Of a stretch of DNA of 43,594 nt, positions 1-7,363 are shown piece by piece (within the stretch, counting starts at the first letter, position 1; every line of letters starts with the position of its first letter). A program made the translations under genes and the position numbers. Source of the stretch: an uncultured Collinsella sp. (lineage in GTDB: Bacteria; Actinomycetota; Coriobacteriia; Coriobacteriales; Coriobacteriaceae); contig UQNC01000013.1 in NCBI GenBank assembly GCA_900542175.1, positions 1-43,594 on the forward strand, read 5' to 3'. The notes under the pieces were generated by a model. The model ran no database searches, was not told the DNA's origin, and worked only from the letters and a program-made list of their open reading frames with translations.

Positions 1-555
1 CACCACGACCGCCGCCGCCCTGGTCGTGGCCGCCGGCGACAACCCCGGCAGGCTGAAGGGCGAGGCGGCGTTCTCGATGATGTGCGGCGCCTCCCCGATC
101 CCCGCGTCGAGCGGGAAGACGGACCGGCACAGGCTCAACCGCGGCGGCAACCGGCAGGCGAACTGGGCGCTCTACGAGATCGCGATCAAGCGCATGGCGT
201 ACGACGAGAGGACGAGGAGGTACGTGGCGAGGCGGACCTCCGAGGGGAAGTCCAGGCGGGAGGCGGTCCGCTGCCTGAAGCGCTACATAGCGCGGGAGGT
301 GTACCACGTGCTCATGGACCCGAACCCCGACGGCGCCGCGCCGGAAGGCCCCGAGCTCGCGAAGATGCGCAAGGCGATGCGGGTGACTCAGAAGAAAGCC
401 GCCGCGGAGCTCGGCCTGTCCGCAGCCACACTCGGGCACTTGGAACGGGGGAAACGGCGGTCGACGAAACTGGAGAGGAGGTATTACGAGCTCCTGTGCG
501 AATTGGAGAGAGCGCTCCCGCAAACTGCCTCTTGACAACTTATAGGAGCGTCGGT
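1..555 (+). mobile_element. IS110-family insertion sequence, right part
   Basis: Inferred from the recombinase gene that enters from the left edge. The right end probably lies just past the stop codon (TTGACAACTTATAGGAGCGT, from 532), because IS110 elements have short 3' noncoding ends and usually lack terminal inverted repeats. The exact boundary and target cannot be fixed without the left end. Bases 556-685 show no gene and are treated as flanking DNA. Confidence 0.5.
2..535 (+). CDS. IS110-family transposase, C-terminal part, with fused XRE-type helix-turn-helix (cut by window edge)
   Basis: The reading frame is open from the first bases, so the N-terminal DEDD (RuvC-like) half lies outside the window. 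The visible part carries the Transposase_20 domain typical of IS110/IS116/IS902: VAAGDNP, then PIPASSGK, then HRLNRGGNRQAN and the CLKRYIAREVY helix. The serine-containing PASSGK segment is, from memory, where the catalytic serine of IS110 recombinases lies. After a short Pro/Gly-rich linker (PNPDGAAPEGPE) comes a complete XRE-like helix-turn-helix of about 50 residues, from LAKMRKAMRVTQKKAAAELG to the end. IS110 recombinases are directed by an element-encoded bridge RNA, but the noncoding end likely to hold it is not in the window. No frameshift is seen in this part, so the gene may be intact. An internal GTG at position 26 is not the true start. Confidence 0.85.
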   Translation, partial: TTTAAALVVAAGDNPGRLKGEAAFSMMCGASPIPASSGKTDRHRLNRGGNRQANWALYEIAIKRMAYDERTRRYVARRTSEGKSRREAVRCLKRYIAREVYHVLMDPNPDGAAPEGPELAKMRKAMRVTQKKAAAELGLSAATLGHLERGKRRSTKLERRYYELLCELERALPQTAS

Positions 556-685
556 TTTTATTTCGCGAAATTCGGTATGGATGAGGGTGATTGGTTAAAC
601 GTAGTAGATAGGCACATTTCGTGGCGAACGAATCAAGCTAAGGTGCAAAAAGTCCCCCGTCCCAGAAAAATCATTGGCAACGTAG

Positions 686-722
686 CAAAATGCCCCGCGG
701 GCAGGAGGCTGCTCGCGGGGCA
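686..722 (-). terminator. Rho-independent terminator of the Gfo/Idh-MFS-SDR operon
   Basis: TGCCCCGCG (691-699) pairs with CGCGGGGCA (714-722). The inner GCAG/CTGC pairs (701-704, 709-712) close a GAGG loop. Read on the minus strand, the stem is followed by TTTTG. It lies about 70 bases past the stop codon of the oxidoreductase gene at 795. Confidence 0.75.
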
Positions 723-794
723 AAGAAGAGGGGCTTATTTGTGGCGGACCGAGGGACTCGGCATGGGGTTTCTGCCGCGGCCGCTCTCAAGGCA

Positions 795-1835
795 TTACAG
801 CTCGACGAGCTGGCCGGTCTCGGCGGCCTCCTTGATGGCGTTGAGAAGCGTGAGCGTCTTGACGTTGTCGGTGGGGGTCACGACGGGCTTGACCTCGCGG
901 CGGACGACCTTCACAAAGTGCTTGAGCTGCATCTTGTGCGGCAGCGCCGGGTCGACGGCCGGAATCTCCATCTGCAGCGGCTTGTGCCAGTTGGAGGCGC
1001 CGTCGTAGGAGAACTGGTGCAGGCGGGGCAGCGAAAGGGCGCCCAAGGTTCCGCCGATAAAGTAGGCGTCAGCGTCGAAGGGGCGGTACTGCGGATCCTC
1101 GCGAGCGGTTGCCTCCCAGTTCCAAGGGCTGGCGGTGGCGTCGGAGATGGTCATGCTCGCAAGCGCGCCGTCGGCAAAACGGACGTTGACCACGGCAGAG
1201 TCCTCGGTCTCAAAACCGCGGGCGGCGCTGGATTGCATGCCCTGGACGGCAACGGGCTCGCCCAGCAGGTAACGGAGCAGGTCGACGTCGTGAACCAGGT
1301 TGACCAGAATCGGGCCGGCACCCTTCTTGCGGCGCCACTCGACGTCAAAGTACTCGTCATTCTTATAGATCATGTAGTGGAAGCTCGACACGGTGAGCTT
1401 GCCCAGCTCGCCGGACTCGATGATTTCCTTGGCCTTGTTGACGAAGGGGTTGTGACGACGGTGCTGACCCACGAGCACGGGCACGCCGGCGGTCTCGGCC
1501 TCGGCGGCGAAGGCCTGGGCATCCTCGAGGTCGTTGGAGATCGGCTTTTCGACCAGCGGCACGATGTTGCGCTTCACGGCCTCGCGGGCAACGCCCAGAT
1601 GCAGGTCGTTGGGCGTGGCGATGATGACGGCTTCGGGCTTGACCTCGTCCATCATCTGGGCGGGATCGGTGTAAAACGGCACGCCGGCGGCCTCGGCCGT
1701 GGCGCGGGCGCCCTCAAAGGCGTCGGCGATGGCGACGAGCTCGGCCTCGGGCTCCTCGGTGACAAAGCGGATGTGGTTGCGGCCCATGGCGCCGGCGCCG
1801 ATAACGGCAATGCGGACGGGGTTGAGCTCAGACAT
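795..1835 (-). CDS. Gfo/Idh/MocA-family NAD(P)-dependent oxidoreductase
   Basis: The 346-residue protein has the family architecture. An N-terminal Rossmann fold carries GAGAMG at residues 13-18, and the hinge lysine motif EKP is at 96-98. The C-terminal beta-sheet domain contains the HD pair at 182-183 (VNLVHDVDLLRYL) used in catalysis by this family. Members oxidise or reduce hydroxyl groups of sugars, inositols and related polyols or hydroxy acids; the substrate cannot be read from the sequence. A GGAG ribosome site (TTAAGGAG) precedes the ATG at 1835. It is the last gene of a minus-strand operon, 68 bases after the carrier gene, and an 8-bp hairpin lies in that gap. Family is certain, substrate unknown. 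Confidence 0.9.
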   Translation of the reverse strand: MSELNPVRIAVIGAGAMGRNHIRFVTEEPEAELVAIADAFEGARATAEAAGVPFYTDPAQMMDEVKPEAVIIATPNDLHLGVAREAVKRNIVPLVEKPISNDLEDAQAFAAEAETAGVPVLVGQHRRHNPFVNKAKEIIESGELGKLTVSSFHYMIYKNDEYFDVEWRRKKGAGPILVNLVHDVDLLRYLLGEPVAVQGMQSSAARGFETEDSAVVNVRFADGALASMTISDATASPWNWEATAREDPQYRPFDADAYFIGGTLGALSLPRLHQFSYDGASNWHKPLQMEIPAVDPALPHKMQLKHFVKVVRREVKPVVTPTDNVKTLTLLNAIKEAAETGQLVEL

Positions 1836-1867
1836 TTCGACTCCTTAATACTGGTGACCGGTGGAAT

Positions 1868-1892
1868 GCGGCAAGAGGACGGCCCTTGCCGC
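1868..1892 (-). other. Intercistronic hairpin
   Basis: GCGGCAAG (1868-1875) pairs perfectly with CTTGCCGC (1885-1892) around a nine-base loop in the gap between the carrier and oxidoreductase genes. No T-run follows on the minus strand, so it is more likely an mRNA stability or processing site than a terminator. Confidence 0.5.
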
Positions 1893-1903
1893 GTCAAGCA
1901 AAA

Positions 1904-3160
1904 CTAGGCGGACTTCTTCTTGCTGTCGGAGACCATCATGTAGGCGGTGAGCACGACGGCGATGGCGGCGATCACGATGGCGCCATAGAAGGACTGCTGG
2001 TAGGCGGCGCTGCCGGCTTCGGCGTGATACAGCACGGCAGTAATGGGCTGGCTGATCCAAGTAGAAGCGGCGTAGCCCAGGAACATGATGCCGTAGTTGA
2101 CGCCGATGTTGCTGGTACCAAAGGCGCCACCGGTGAGCGGCGGGTAGATGACGAGCAGGGCGCCAAAGCTAAAGCCGAGCAGGGCGAGCGCCACAAAGAA
2201 CATGCTCTGCGTAAAGCTCATCGACATGATAACGAGCGCGACGATGGTGACGACAAGGCTGATGAGCAGCGACTTGTAGGCGCCGAGCTTGTCGATGATC
2301 TGGCCAAAGGACAGACGACCGACCAGGTTGGCGCAGGTGTTGACGGAGACGACCACGCCGCCGAGGGCGACGGCCGCGGCGCTCGTGGGGTCGGCGAAGA
2401 GCTGGACGGCGGCGATGGAGGCAACCTTGCCCACGAGCAGCGTGCCGGCGGTGGCGGCAAAGGCGAAGGTGACGATGAGGACCCAGAAGCGCGGGGTTTT
2501 GACCATCTCGCCCGGGGTGAGGTCACCGAAGGTGCCGGCGTGCGCGCCGCCCTTGGGGGCCTCGAAGCCCTCGGGCAGCCAGCCGGCCTCGGGGGCCTTC
2601 AGGAACAGGGCGGAGGCGGCGATCGTCACAAAGAAGATGACGCCGAGTGCCTTGAGGGCGCCAAAGATGCCCAGGCTCGGGATGAGCAGTGAGGCGAGCA
2701 CCGGGGACAGCACGGCGGGGCCGGCGGTCGAAGCGGCAAGGGTGATGCCGGAGGCGAGACCCTTCTTGTCGACGAACCACTTTTGGCCGGTGGTGAGCGC
2801 GGGGTTGTAACCCAGACCGTTGCCGATGGCGGCGACGAGCGAGAACCACAGGTAGAACTGCCACGGCTCGGTGACGGTGCCGGACATGAACCAGCCCACG
2901 CCGTAACACACGGCGGCAGCGATCACGACGTTGCGCGGGCCGATCTTATCGGAGATGCGGCCGGCGAAGATGCCCGTCACAGCCATGATGGTCTGGAAGA
3001 CCGGGAAAGCCCAGGTAAGTGCGCTGGACCACTCGGGGTAGACGGCGAGCAAGTTCTTGGACACGACGGAGTACAGCGCGATGGAGCTGATGAAGAACAT
3101 GGTGACGCACGCGGCGGAAAGCACGACGGCGCGACCCTTGTTGGAGTTGGTGGAAGCCAT
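1904..3160 (-). CDS. MFS carrier of the OFA (oxalate/formate antiporter-like) group
   Basis: The 418-residue protein has about twelve hydrophobic segments with a central hydrophilic loop. The segment GWLPEGFEAPKG just before that loop and GRISDKIGPRN after helix 2 match the pattern of OFA-group transporters. GNGLGYNPALTTGQKWF is the usual conserved stretch of helices 4-5. The C-terminal tail is short and basic (SDSKKKSA). OFA carriers move small carboxylates such as oxalate, formate, lactate or hydroxy acids; which one here is not evident. It lies between an SDR gene and a Gfo/Idh gene on the same strand, so it probably imports the substrate of those two dehydrogenases. The start at 3160 follows an AAAGAG ribosome site. 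Confidence 0.85.
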   Translation of the reverse strand: MASTNSNKGRAVVLSAACVTMFFISSIALYSVVSKNLLAVYPEWSSALTWAFPVFQTIMAVTGIFAGRISDKIGPRNVVIAAAVCYGVGWFMSGTVTEPWQFYLWFSLVAAIGNGLGYNPALTTGQKWFVDKKGLASGITLAASTAGPAVLSPVLASLLIPSLGIFGALKALGVIFFVTIAASALFLKAPEAGWLPEGFEAPKGGAHAGTFGDLTPGEMVKTPRFWVLIVTFAFAATAGTLLVGKVASIAAVQLFADPTSAAAVALGGVVVSVNTCANLVGRLSFGQIIDKLGAYKSLLISLVVTIVALVIMSMSFTQSMFFVALALLGFSFGALLVIYPPLTGGAFGTSNIGVNYGIMFLGYAASTWISQPITAVLYHAEAGSAAYQQSFYGAIVIAAIAVVLTAYMMVSDSKKKSA

Positions 3161-3193
3161 GGGACTCTTTCTAATCGATGCGGGGGGAGGGGA

Positions 3194-3222
3194 GGGGCAA
3201 ACGCCGCTGAGGTGCTTGCCCC
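3194..3222 (-). other. Intercistronic hairpin between the SDR and carrier genes
   Basis: GGGGCAA (3194-3200) pairs with TTGCCCC (3216-3222) in the 85-base gap. No good T-run follows on the minus strand. It may stabilise or uncouple segments of the operon mRNA. Confidence 0.35.
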
Positions 3223-3245
3223 GCGCCCCTTTCTACCGGGCTGGT

Positions 3246-4127
3246 TTACTGATCGGTCGGCTTTGCGACGCCGGACTCGTCGGACCAGAGCTCGACACCC
3301 TTGTTCTTAAGATAGTTGTCGGCGTATGCGCGACGGCCGCCGGGCTTGGCGGTGAGGTCGCCCATCATGTTGGAGAAGCCGCCATCGACCTTGATGGCGT
3401 CGCCGGTGGTAAAGTCCGAGCGCTTGGATGCCAGGAACATGACGGCGTTGGCGATATCGCTGACCTCGCCGATGCGGCGCGTGGCGATCAGGCGGCTGCG
3501 GCTCTTCTCGACCTCGGGATCGGCGTAAAAGCTTGCCGACATGGGGGTCTTGACAAAGCAGGGCTCGACGCAGTTGGAGCGCACGCCGTAAGGGCCCCAC
3601 TCGGCAGCGAGCATCTTGGACATCATGTTGACGCCCGCCTTGGTGGAGCTGTACACGCCCGAGAACGTCTCGGGGGAGTGGCTGGCGACGGTCGAGATGT
3701 GCACCAGGCGGCCCTGGCCGGCCTTGATCATCTCGCGACCAAAGCGCTGCGAAGTGATGAAGTAGCCGGTGAGGTTGACGTTGATGACCTCGTTCCAGTC
3801 GGAGAGCGGCAGGTCCTCCATGGCTGCGAAGCGCAGGATGCCGGCGGTGTTGACGAGGACGTCGACGCGGCCGAAGTTGGCGATGGTGGCGTCGACGGCG
3901 GCCTGAACCTCGGCCTCGTCGGTGGCGTTCATCTTGTAGCCCTCGGCGTGGATGCCAAACTCGGCAGCGAGGTCGGCGGCAGCGGCCTTGACCTTCTCCT
4001 CGTCCAGGTCGAGCAGGACGACGTTGGCGCCATTGCGGGCGAACTCGCGGCAAATCTCGACGCCCATGCCGCCGAGCGCGCCGGTCACGGCGCAAACATC
4101 GCCCTCGAGCTTAAGCCAATTGCTCAT
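3246..4127 (-). CDS. Short-chain dehydrogenase/reductase (classical SDR)
   Basis: The 293-residue protein is a classical SDR. The cofactor motif TGALGGMG is at residues 15-22, an acidic residue after strand 2 (LLDLDEEK) favours NAD over NADP, and NTAG is at 93-96. The catalytic set is S145, Y159 and K163 (YSSTK). The end of the fold reads VMFLASKRSDFTTGDAIKVDGG. A tail of about 35 residues beyond the usual end (KPGGRRAYADNYLKNKG and on) is longer than average. It is the first gene of the SDR-carrier-Gfo/Idh operon, and two dehydrogenases behind one carrier suggest stepwise oxidation of a polyol or hydroxy acid. A divergent LysR gene lies about 230 bases upstream. Confidence 0.9.
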   Translation of the reverse strand: MSNWLKLEGDVCAVTGALGGMGVEICREFARNGANVVLLDLDEEKVKAAAADLAAEFGIHAEGYKMNATDEAEVQAAVDATIANFGRVDVLVNTAGILRFAAMEDLPLSDWNEVINVNLTGYFITSQRFGREMIKAGQGRLVHISTVASHSPETFSGVYSSTKAGVNMMSKMLAAEWGPYGVRSNCVEPCFVKTPMSASFYADPEVEKSRSRLIATRRIGEVSDIANAVMFLASKRSDFTTGDAIKVDGGFSNMMGDLTAKPGGRRAYADNYLKNKGVELWSDESGVAKPTDQ

Positions 4128-4270
4128 AGGAACTTCCCTTCTTGTGCCTCCCGGTGGGTCGCTCCCATTAACCGACCCACGTGGTTTTCGCTGGTTATCG
4201 TATGCTTAGCGTTCGCGCAGGTGAATTGCATATTTGTTAGAATGACGTTAACCGTAGGTTTACACTGTAC

Positions 4271-4293
4271 ATTGAGGTTTGTTCTCAATTGAG
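4271..4293. promoter_or_regulatory. Candidate LysR-type operator in the divergent SDR/lysR region
   Basis: ATTGAG (4271-4276), seven bases, then CTCAAT (4284-4289) form an inverted repeat. The overlapping palindrome CTCAATTGAG (4284-4293) gives a third half-site. It lies about 70 bases before the lysR start and about 145 before the SDR start, a normal place for a LysR site controlling a divergent pair. No binding data; position and symmetry only. Confidence 0.45.
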
Positions 4294-4360
4294 CGCGTGA
4301 CCTGCGAAAACGACCCTCTGCGGTGCTGTGGGCCCGCGTGTGCGAAAACGGGAGATTGAC

Positions 4361-5239
4361 GTGTACGATCGACGACTTGACGCTATTTCGGCCGCCGCGG
4401 AGCTGGGAAGTTTCTCGCGTGCCGCGGCAAAGCTGCGCGTGTCGACGCCGGCACTCGTCAAGCAGGTTTCGGGCTTCGAGGCCGAGTTCGGCATCACGCT
4501 GTTCGAGCGCTCGCATTCGGGCGTCAAGGTGACGCCGGCGGGTGCTCTGCTGGTGGACGACGCGCGCTCGATCATGCGCCAGTCCGAGGACGCACTGCGT
4601 CGTGCCCGACGCGCGGCGGGCGATGGCGGCGCCGTGCGCCTGGGTATGTCGATGATGTGCCCGGGGCGCCATACACTCGCGCTATGGCCGCAGCTGCACG
4701 ACATGGAACCGCGTTTGCGTTTTGAGATTGTGCCGGTGGGGGACCTTTACGATGAGCACGAGACCGTTATGCGCAGTCTGGGACGCGAGGTCGACGTGGT
4801 GCAGTCGAGTTTTTCGACCCCGCGCTGGGGAGACGCCTGCCAAAAGCTTCGCATCGTTACCGTGCCGTTTTATATCGACGTGCCGCGCACAAGCCGACTC
4901 GCGCGCAAGACGCGCATCACGGTTGCCGACCTGGAGGGTATGCGCCTGCGCGTGCTTCGTCACGGCAACGACGCCATGGACAGCCTGCGTATCGATCTTT
5001 TGGCCGACGGCGGCGTGGACGTGATCGACGTGGACAGCTTTGACTTTGCGCTTTTTAACGAGGCGGAGGAAAAGGGCGACGCGGTGCTCACCTGCGGAGC
5101 GTGGTCGGGCGTGCACCCGGCCTTTGTGGGCGTACCGTTTTTGTGCGGCCGCGAGGTGCCGGTCTATTTGCACTACCCGCTCGAGCCCACCCTCCAAGTC
5201 CAAAAATTCGTCAACGCCATTGCCCAACTCCTCAAGTAG
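4361..5239 (+). CDS. LysR-family transcriptional regulator
   Basis: The protein is 292 residues from the chosen GTG. The N-terminal winged helix-turn-helix reads RRLDAISAAAELGSFSRAAA and continues through VSTPALVKQVSGFEAEFGITLFERSHSGVKVTPAG, the standard LysR DNA-binding domain and linker helix. The rest is a periplasmic-binding-like effector domain, less conserved. GTG at 4361 was chosen because GGGAG (4350-4354) sits six bases upstream and because the DNA-binding domain begins at once. A start at 4328 would add eleven residues unlike the family. It is divergent from the SDR operon and the likely activator of that operon. The effector is unknown. Confidence 0.88.
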   Translation: MYDRRLDAISAAAELGSFSRAAAKLRVSTPALVKQVSGFEAEFGITLFERSHSGVKVTPAGALLVDDARSIMRQSEDALRRARRAAGDGGAVRLGMSMMCPGRHTLALWPQLHDMEPRLRFEIVPVGDLYDEHETVMRSLGREVDVVQSSFSTPRWGDACQKLRIVTVPFYIDVPRTSRLARKTRITVADLEGMRLRVLRHGNDAMDSLRIDLLADGGVDVIDVDSFDFALFNEAEEKGDAVLTCGAWSGVHPAFVGVPFLCGREVPVYLHYPLEPTLQVQKFVNAIAQLLK

Positions 5240-5251
5240 CTCACACAAAAC

Positions 5252-5279
5252 GAGGCCCTGGCCAAACGGCCAGGGCCTC
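5252..5279. terminator. Bidirectional terminator between lysR and the ABC exporter
   Basis: GAGGCCCTGGCC (5252-5263) pairs perfectly with GGCCAGGGCCTC (5268-5279) around the loop AAAC. The genes on both sides point towards it. On the minus strand the stem is followed by GTTTTG; on the plus strand by a poor ACTAACCTTT tract. Termination should be better for the minus-strand exporter operon. Confidence 0.7.
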
Positions 5280-5322
5280 ACTAACCTTTATTCCGTTTTA
5301 AACGACGGGCTGATCACGCGTA

Positions 5323-5429
5323 GGAGGGTGCCCCGTGGACGGCGGTGTATTTCCTCCGCGCGCAGTTTCGCAGCGCAGCGAGAATGTTTGAGCACGGAGG
5401 AATTACCCCGCCGCCCCGGGGAACCCTCC
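5323..5429. repeat. Long imperfect inverted repeat
   Basis: The arm at 5323-5358, starting GGAGGGTGCCCCGTGGACGG, is the imperfect reverse complement of the arm at 5395-5429, which ends GGGGAACCCTCC. The arms are about 36 bases long and flank a 36-base centre (5359-5394). No gene is seen here. It may be a miniature mobile element or a large RNA hairpin after the exporter genes. Confidence 0.6.
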
Positions 5430-5443
5430 GTCAGTAATCGTTC

Positions 5444-7363
5444 CTACTCCAGCTCAAATGCACCCGTGTGCAGCTGGTAGTAATACCCGCGCTTGGCGAT
5501 CAGTTCGTCGTGGTTGCCGCGCTCGATGATGCGGCCGTGGTCCAGGCAGATGATTGCGTCGGAGTTGCGCACGGTGGAGAGGCGGTGCGCGATGACAAAC
5601 GTCGTGCGGCCTTCCATGAGCTTGTCCATGCCGGCTTGCACGATGGCCTCGGTGCGGGTATCGATGCTCGACGTGGCCTCGTCCAGAATCATTGCCGGCG
5701 GATCGGCGACGGCGGCGCGTGCGATCGAAATCAGCTGGCGCTGGCCCTGCGACAGCTGCGCGCCGTTGCCGGTGAGCATAGTGTCGTAGCCGTCGGGTAG
5801 GCGGGTGATAAAGTCGTCGGCGCCCGCGAGCTTGGCCGCCGCGATGCACTCCTCGTCGGTGGCGTCCAGGTTGCCGTAGCGGATGTTATCCATCACGGTG
5901 CCGGTGAACAGGTTCACGTCCTGCAGCACGACGCCCAGGCTTCGGCGCAGGTCGGCCTTGCGGATCTTGTTGACGTTGATGCCGTCGTAGCGGATCTTGC
6001 CGTCGGCGATGTCGTAGAAGCGGTTGATGAGGTTGGTGATGGTCGTCTTGCCGGCTCCGGTGGCGCCGACAAACGCGATCTTCTGGCCCGGCTTGGCAAA
6101 CACGGACACGCCGTGCAGCACTTCGTGGTCGGGCGTGTAGCCAAAGTCGACGTTGTCCATGACCAGGTCGCCACGCAGCGGCACGTACTCGATCTCGCCG
6201 GTTGCGCGGTGCGGATGTTTCCACGCCCACATGCCGGTGTGGTGGTCGGCCTCCTCGAGCTGCCAGGTGTCGGGGTTGACCTGCGCGTTGACGAGCGTCA
6301 CATAGCCTTCGTCGGCTTCGGACTTCTCGTCGATGAGCTCAAAGATACGGTCGGCGCCGGCGAGGCCCATGACTACGGCGTTGATCTGCTGCGAGATCTG
6401 GCCGATCTGTCCGCAGAACTGCTTGGTCATGTTGAGGAACGGCACCACGACGGCGATGGACAGCGCCATGCCCGAGATGCTCAGGTTGGGCACGCCCAGT
6501 GCCAGGAAAATGCCGCCGGCAAGGGCCACCAGCACGTAGAGCAGGTTGCCCAGGTTCATAAGGATGGGCATGAGGATGTTGGCGTACATGTTGGCCTTCT
6601 GCGAGACCTCGAAGAGCTTTTCGTTGCGCTCGTCAAAATCGGCCTCGGCGGCAGACTCGTGGCAGAATGCCTTGACGACCTTCTGGCCGTTCATGACTTC
6701 TTCGATATGGCCCTCGACCACGCCGAGCTCGGTCTGCTGCGCAATGAAGAAACGCGCGGAATTGGAGCCGAGCAGCTTGGTCATAAAGGTCATAAAGGCG
6801 ACGCCGGCGATGATGACCAGGCACATCCACACGCTGTAGTACAGCATGATAAAGAACACCGTGACGATGATGATGATCGTCATGAGCAGGTTGGGCAGCG
6901 ACTGACTGATCATCTGGCGCAGCGTATCGATGTCGTTGGTGTAGTGGCTCATGATATCGCCGCGCTGGTGCGTGTCGAAGTAGCGGATCGGCAGGTCCTG
7001 CATGCGGTTGAACATCATCTCGCGCAGCTTCTCGAGCGAGCCCTGCGTGACGATAGCCATGGCGCGGTTCCAGAAGAGCGAGGACAGGACACCGACGCCG
7101 TAGATGCAGGCGAGGGTGGTCACGAGCTGCAGAATCTTGGGCTGTGCGGCTTCCCAATCGCCCGACTGCCACGATTCGCTAATAATCTGCAGGGCGCTCT
7201 GCAGGAAGGTCGCGCCGATGGAGTTGATGATGGCGCAGAGCACCACGCCGGCGACGACAAGGGGCAAAAGCACGGGATAGAAGTCAAAGAGCGTCTTGAT
7301 GAGGCGCGACATGGTGCCGCCCTTACGGTTGAGCGCGCGCTCGGCGGTCGTTGCCTTACTCAT
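5444..7363 (-). CDS. ABC exporter half-transporter (membrane plus ATPase), canonical ATP site
   Basis: The 639-residue protein has an N-terminal six-helix exporter membrane domain and a C-terminal nucleotide-binding domain. The ATPase motifs are FVGATGAGKTT (Walker A), LSQGQRQLISIARA (signature) and MILDEATSSID (Walker B with catalytic Glu). An insertion of about 40 residues (ADHHTGMWAWKHPHRATGE region) precedes the ATPase domain. The ATG at 7363 was chosen because it overlaps the previous gene's stop (ATGAGTAA) and has AAGGAGG eight bases upstream; a longer frame to 7546 only overlaps the neighbour. Together with the next entry it forms a heterodimeric multidrug/lipid-type exporter, probably controlled by the MarR gene in front. 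The substrate is unknown. Confidence 0.92.
   Translation of the reverse strand: MSKATTAERALNRKGGTMSRLIKTLFDFYPVLLPLVVAGVVLCAIINSIGATFLQSALQIISESWQSGDWEAAQPKILQLVTTLACIYGVGVLSSLFWNRAMAIVTQGSLEKLREMMFNRMQDLPIRYFDTHQRGDIMSHYTNDIDTLRQMISQSLPNLLMTIIIIVTVFFIMLYYSVWMCLVIIAGVAFMTFMTKLLGSNSARFFIAQQTELGVVEGHIEEVMNGQKVVKAFCHESAAEADFDERNEKLFEVSQKANMYANILMPILMNLGNLLYVLVALAGGIFLALGVPNLSISGMALSIAVVVPFLNMTKQFCGQIGQISQQINAVVMGLAGADRIFELIDEKSEADEGYVTLVNAQVNPDTWQLEEADHHTGMWAWKHPHRATGEIEYVPLRGDLVMDNVDFGYTPDHEVLHGVSVFAKPGQKIAFVGATGAGKTTITNLINRFYDIADGKIRYDGINVNKIRKADLRRSLGVVLQDVNLFTGTVMDNIRYGNLDATDEECIAAAKLAGADDFITRLPDGYDTMLTGNGAQLSQGQRQLISIARAAVADPPAMILDEATSSIDTRTEAIVQAGMDKLMEGRTTFVIAHRLSTVRNSDAIICLDHGRIIERGNHDELIAKRGYYYQLHTGAFELE

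Noticed and set aside
690..1907. 405-codon plus-strand frame opposite the Gfo/Idh gene
   Set aside because: Antisense shadow starting inside the terminator hairpin at 691-722; no ribosome site or recognisable domain.
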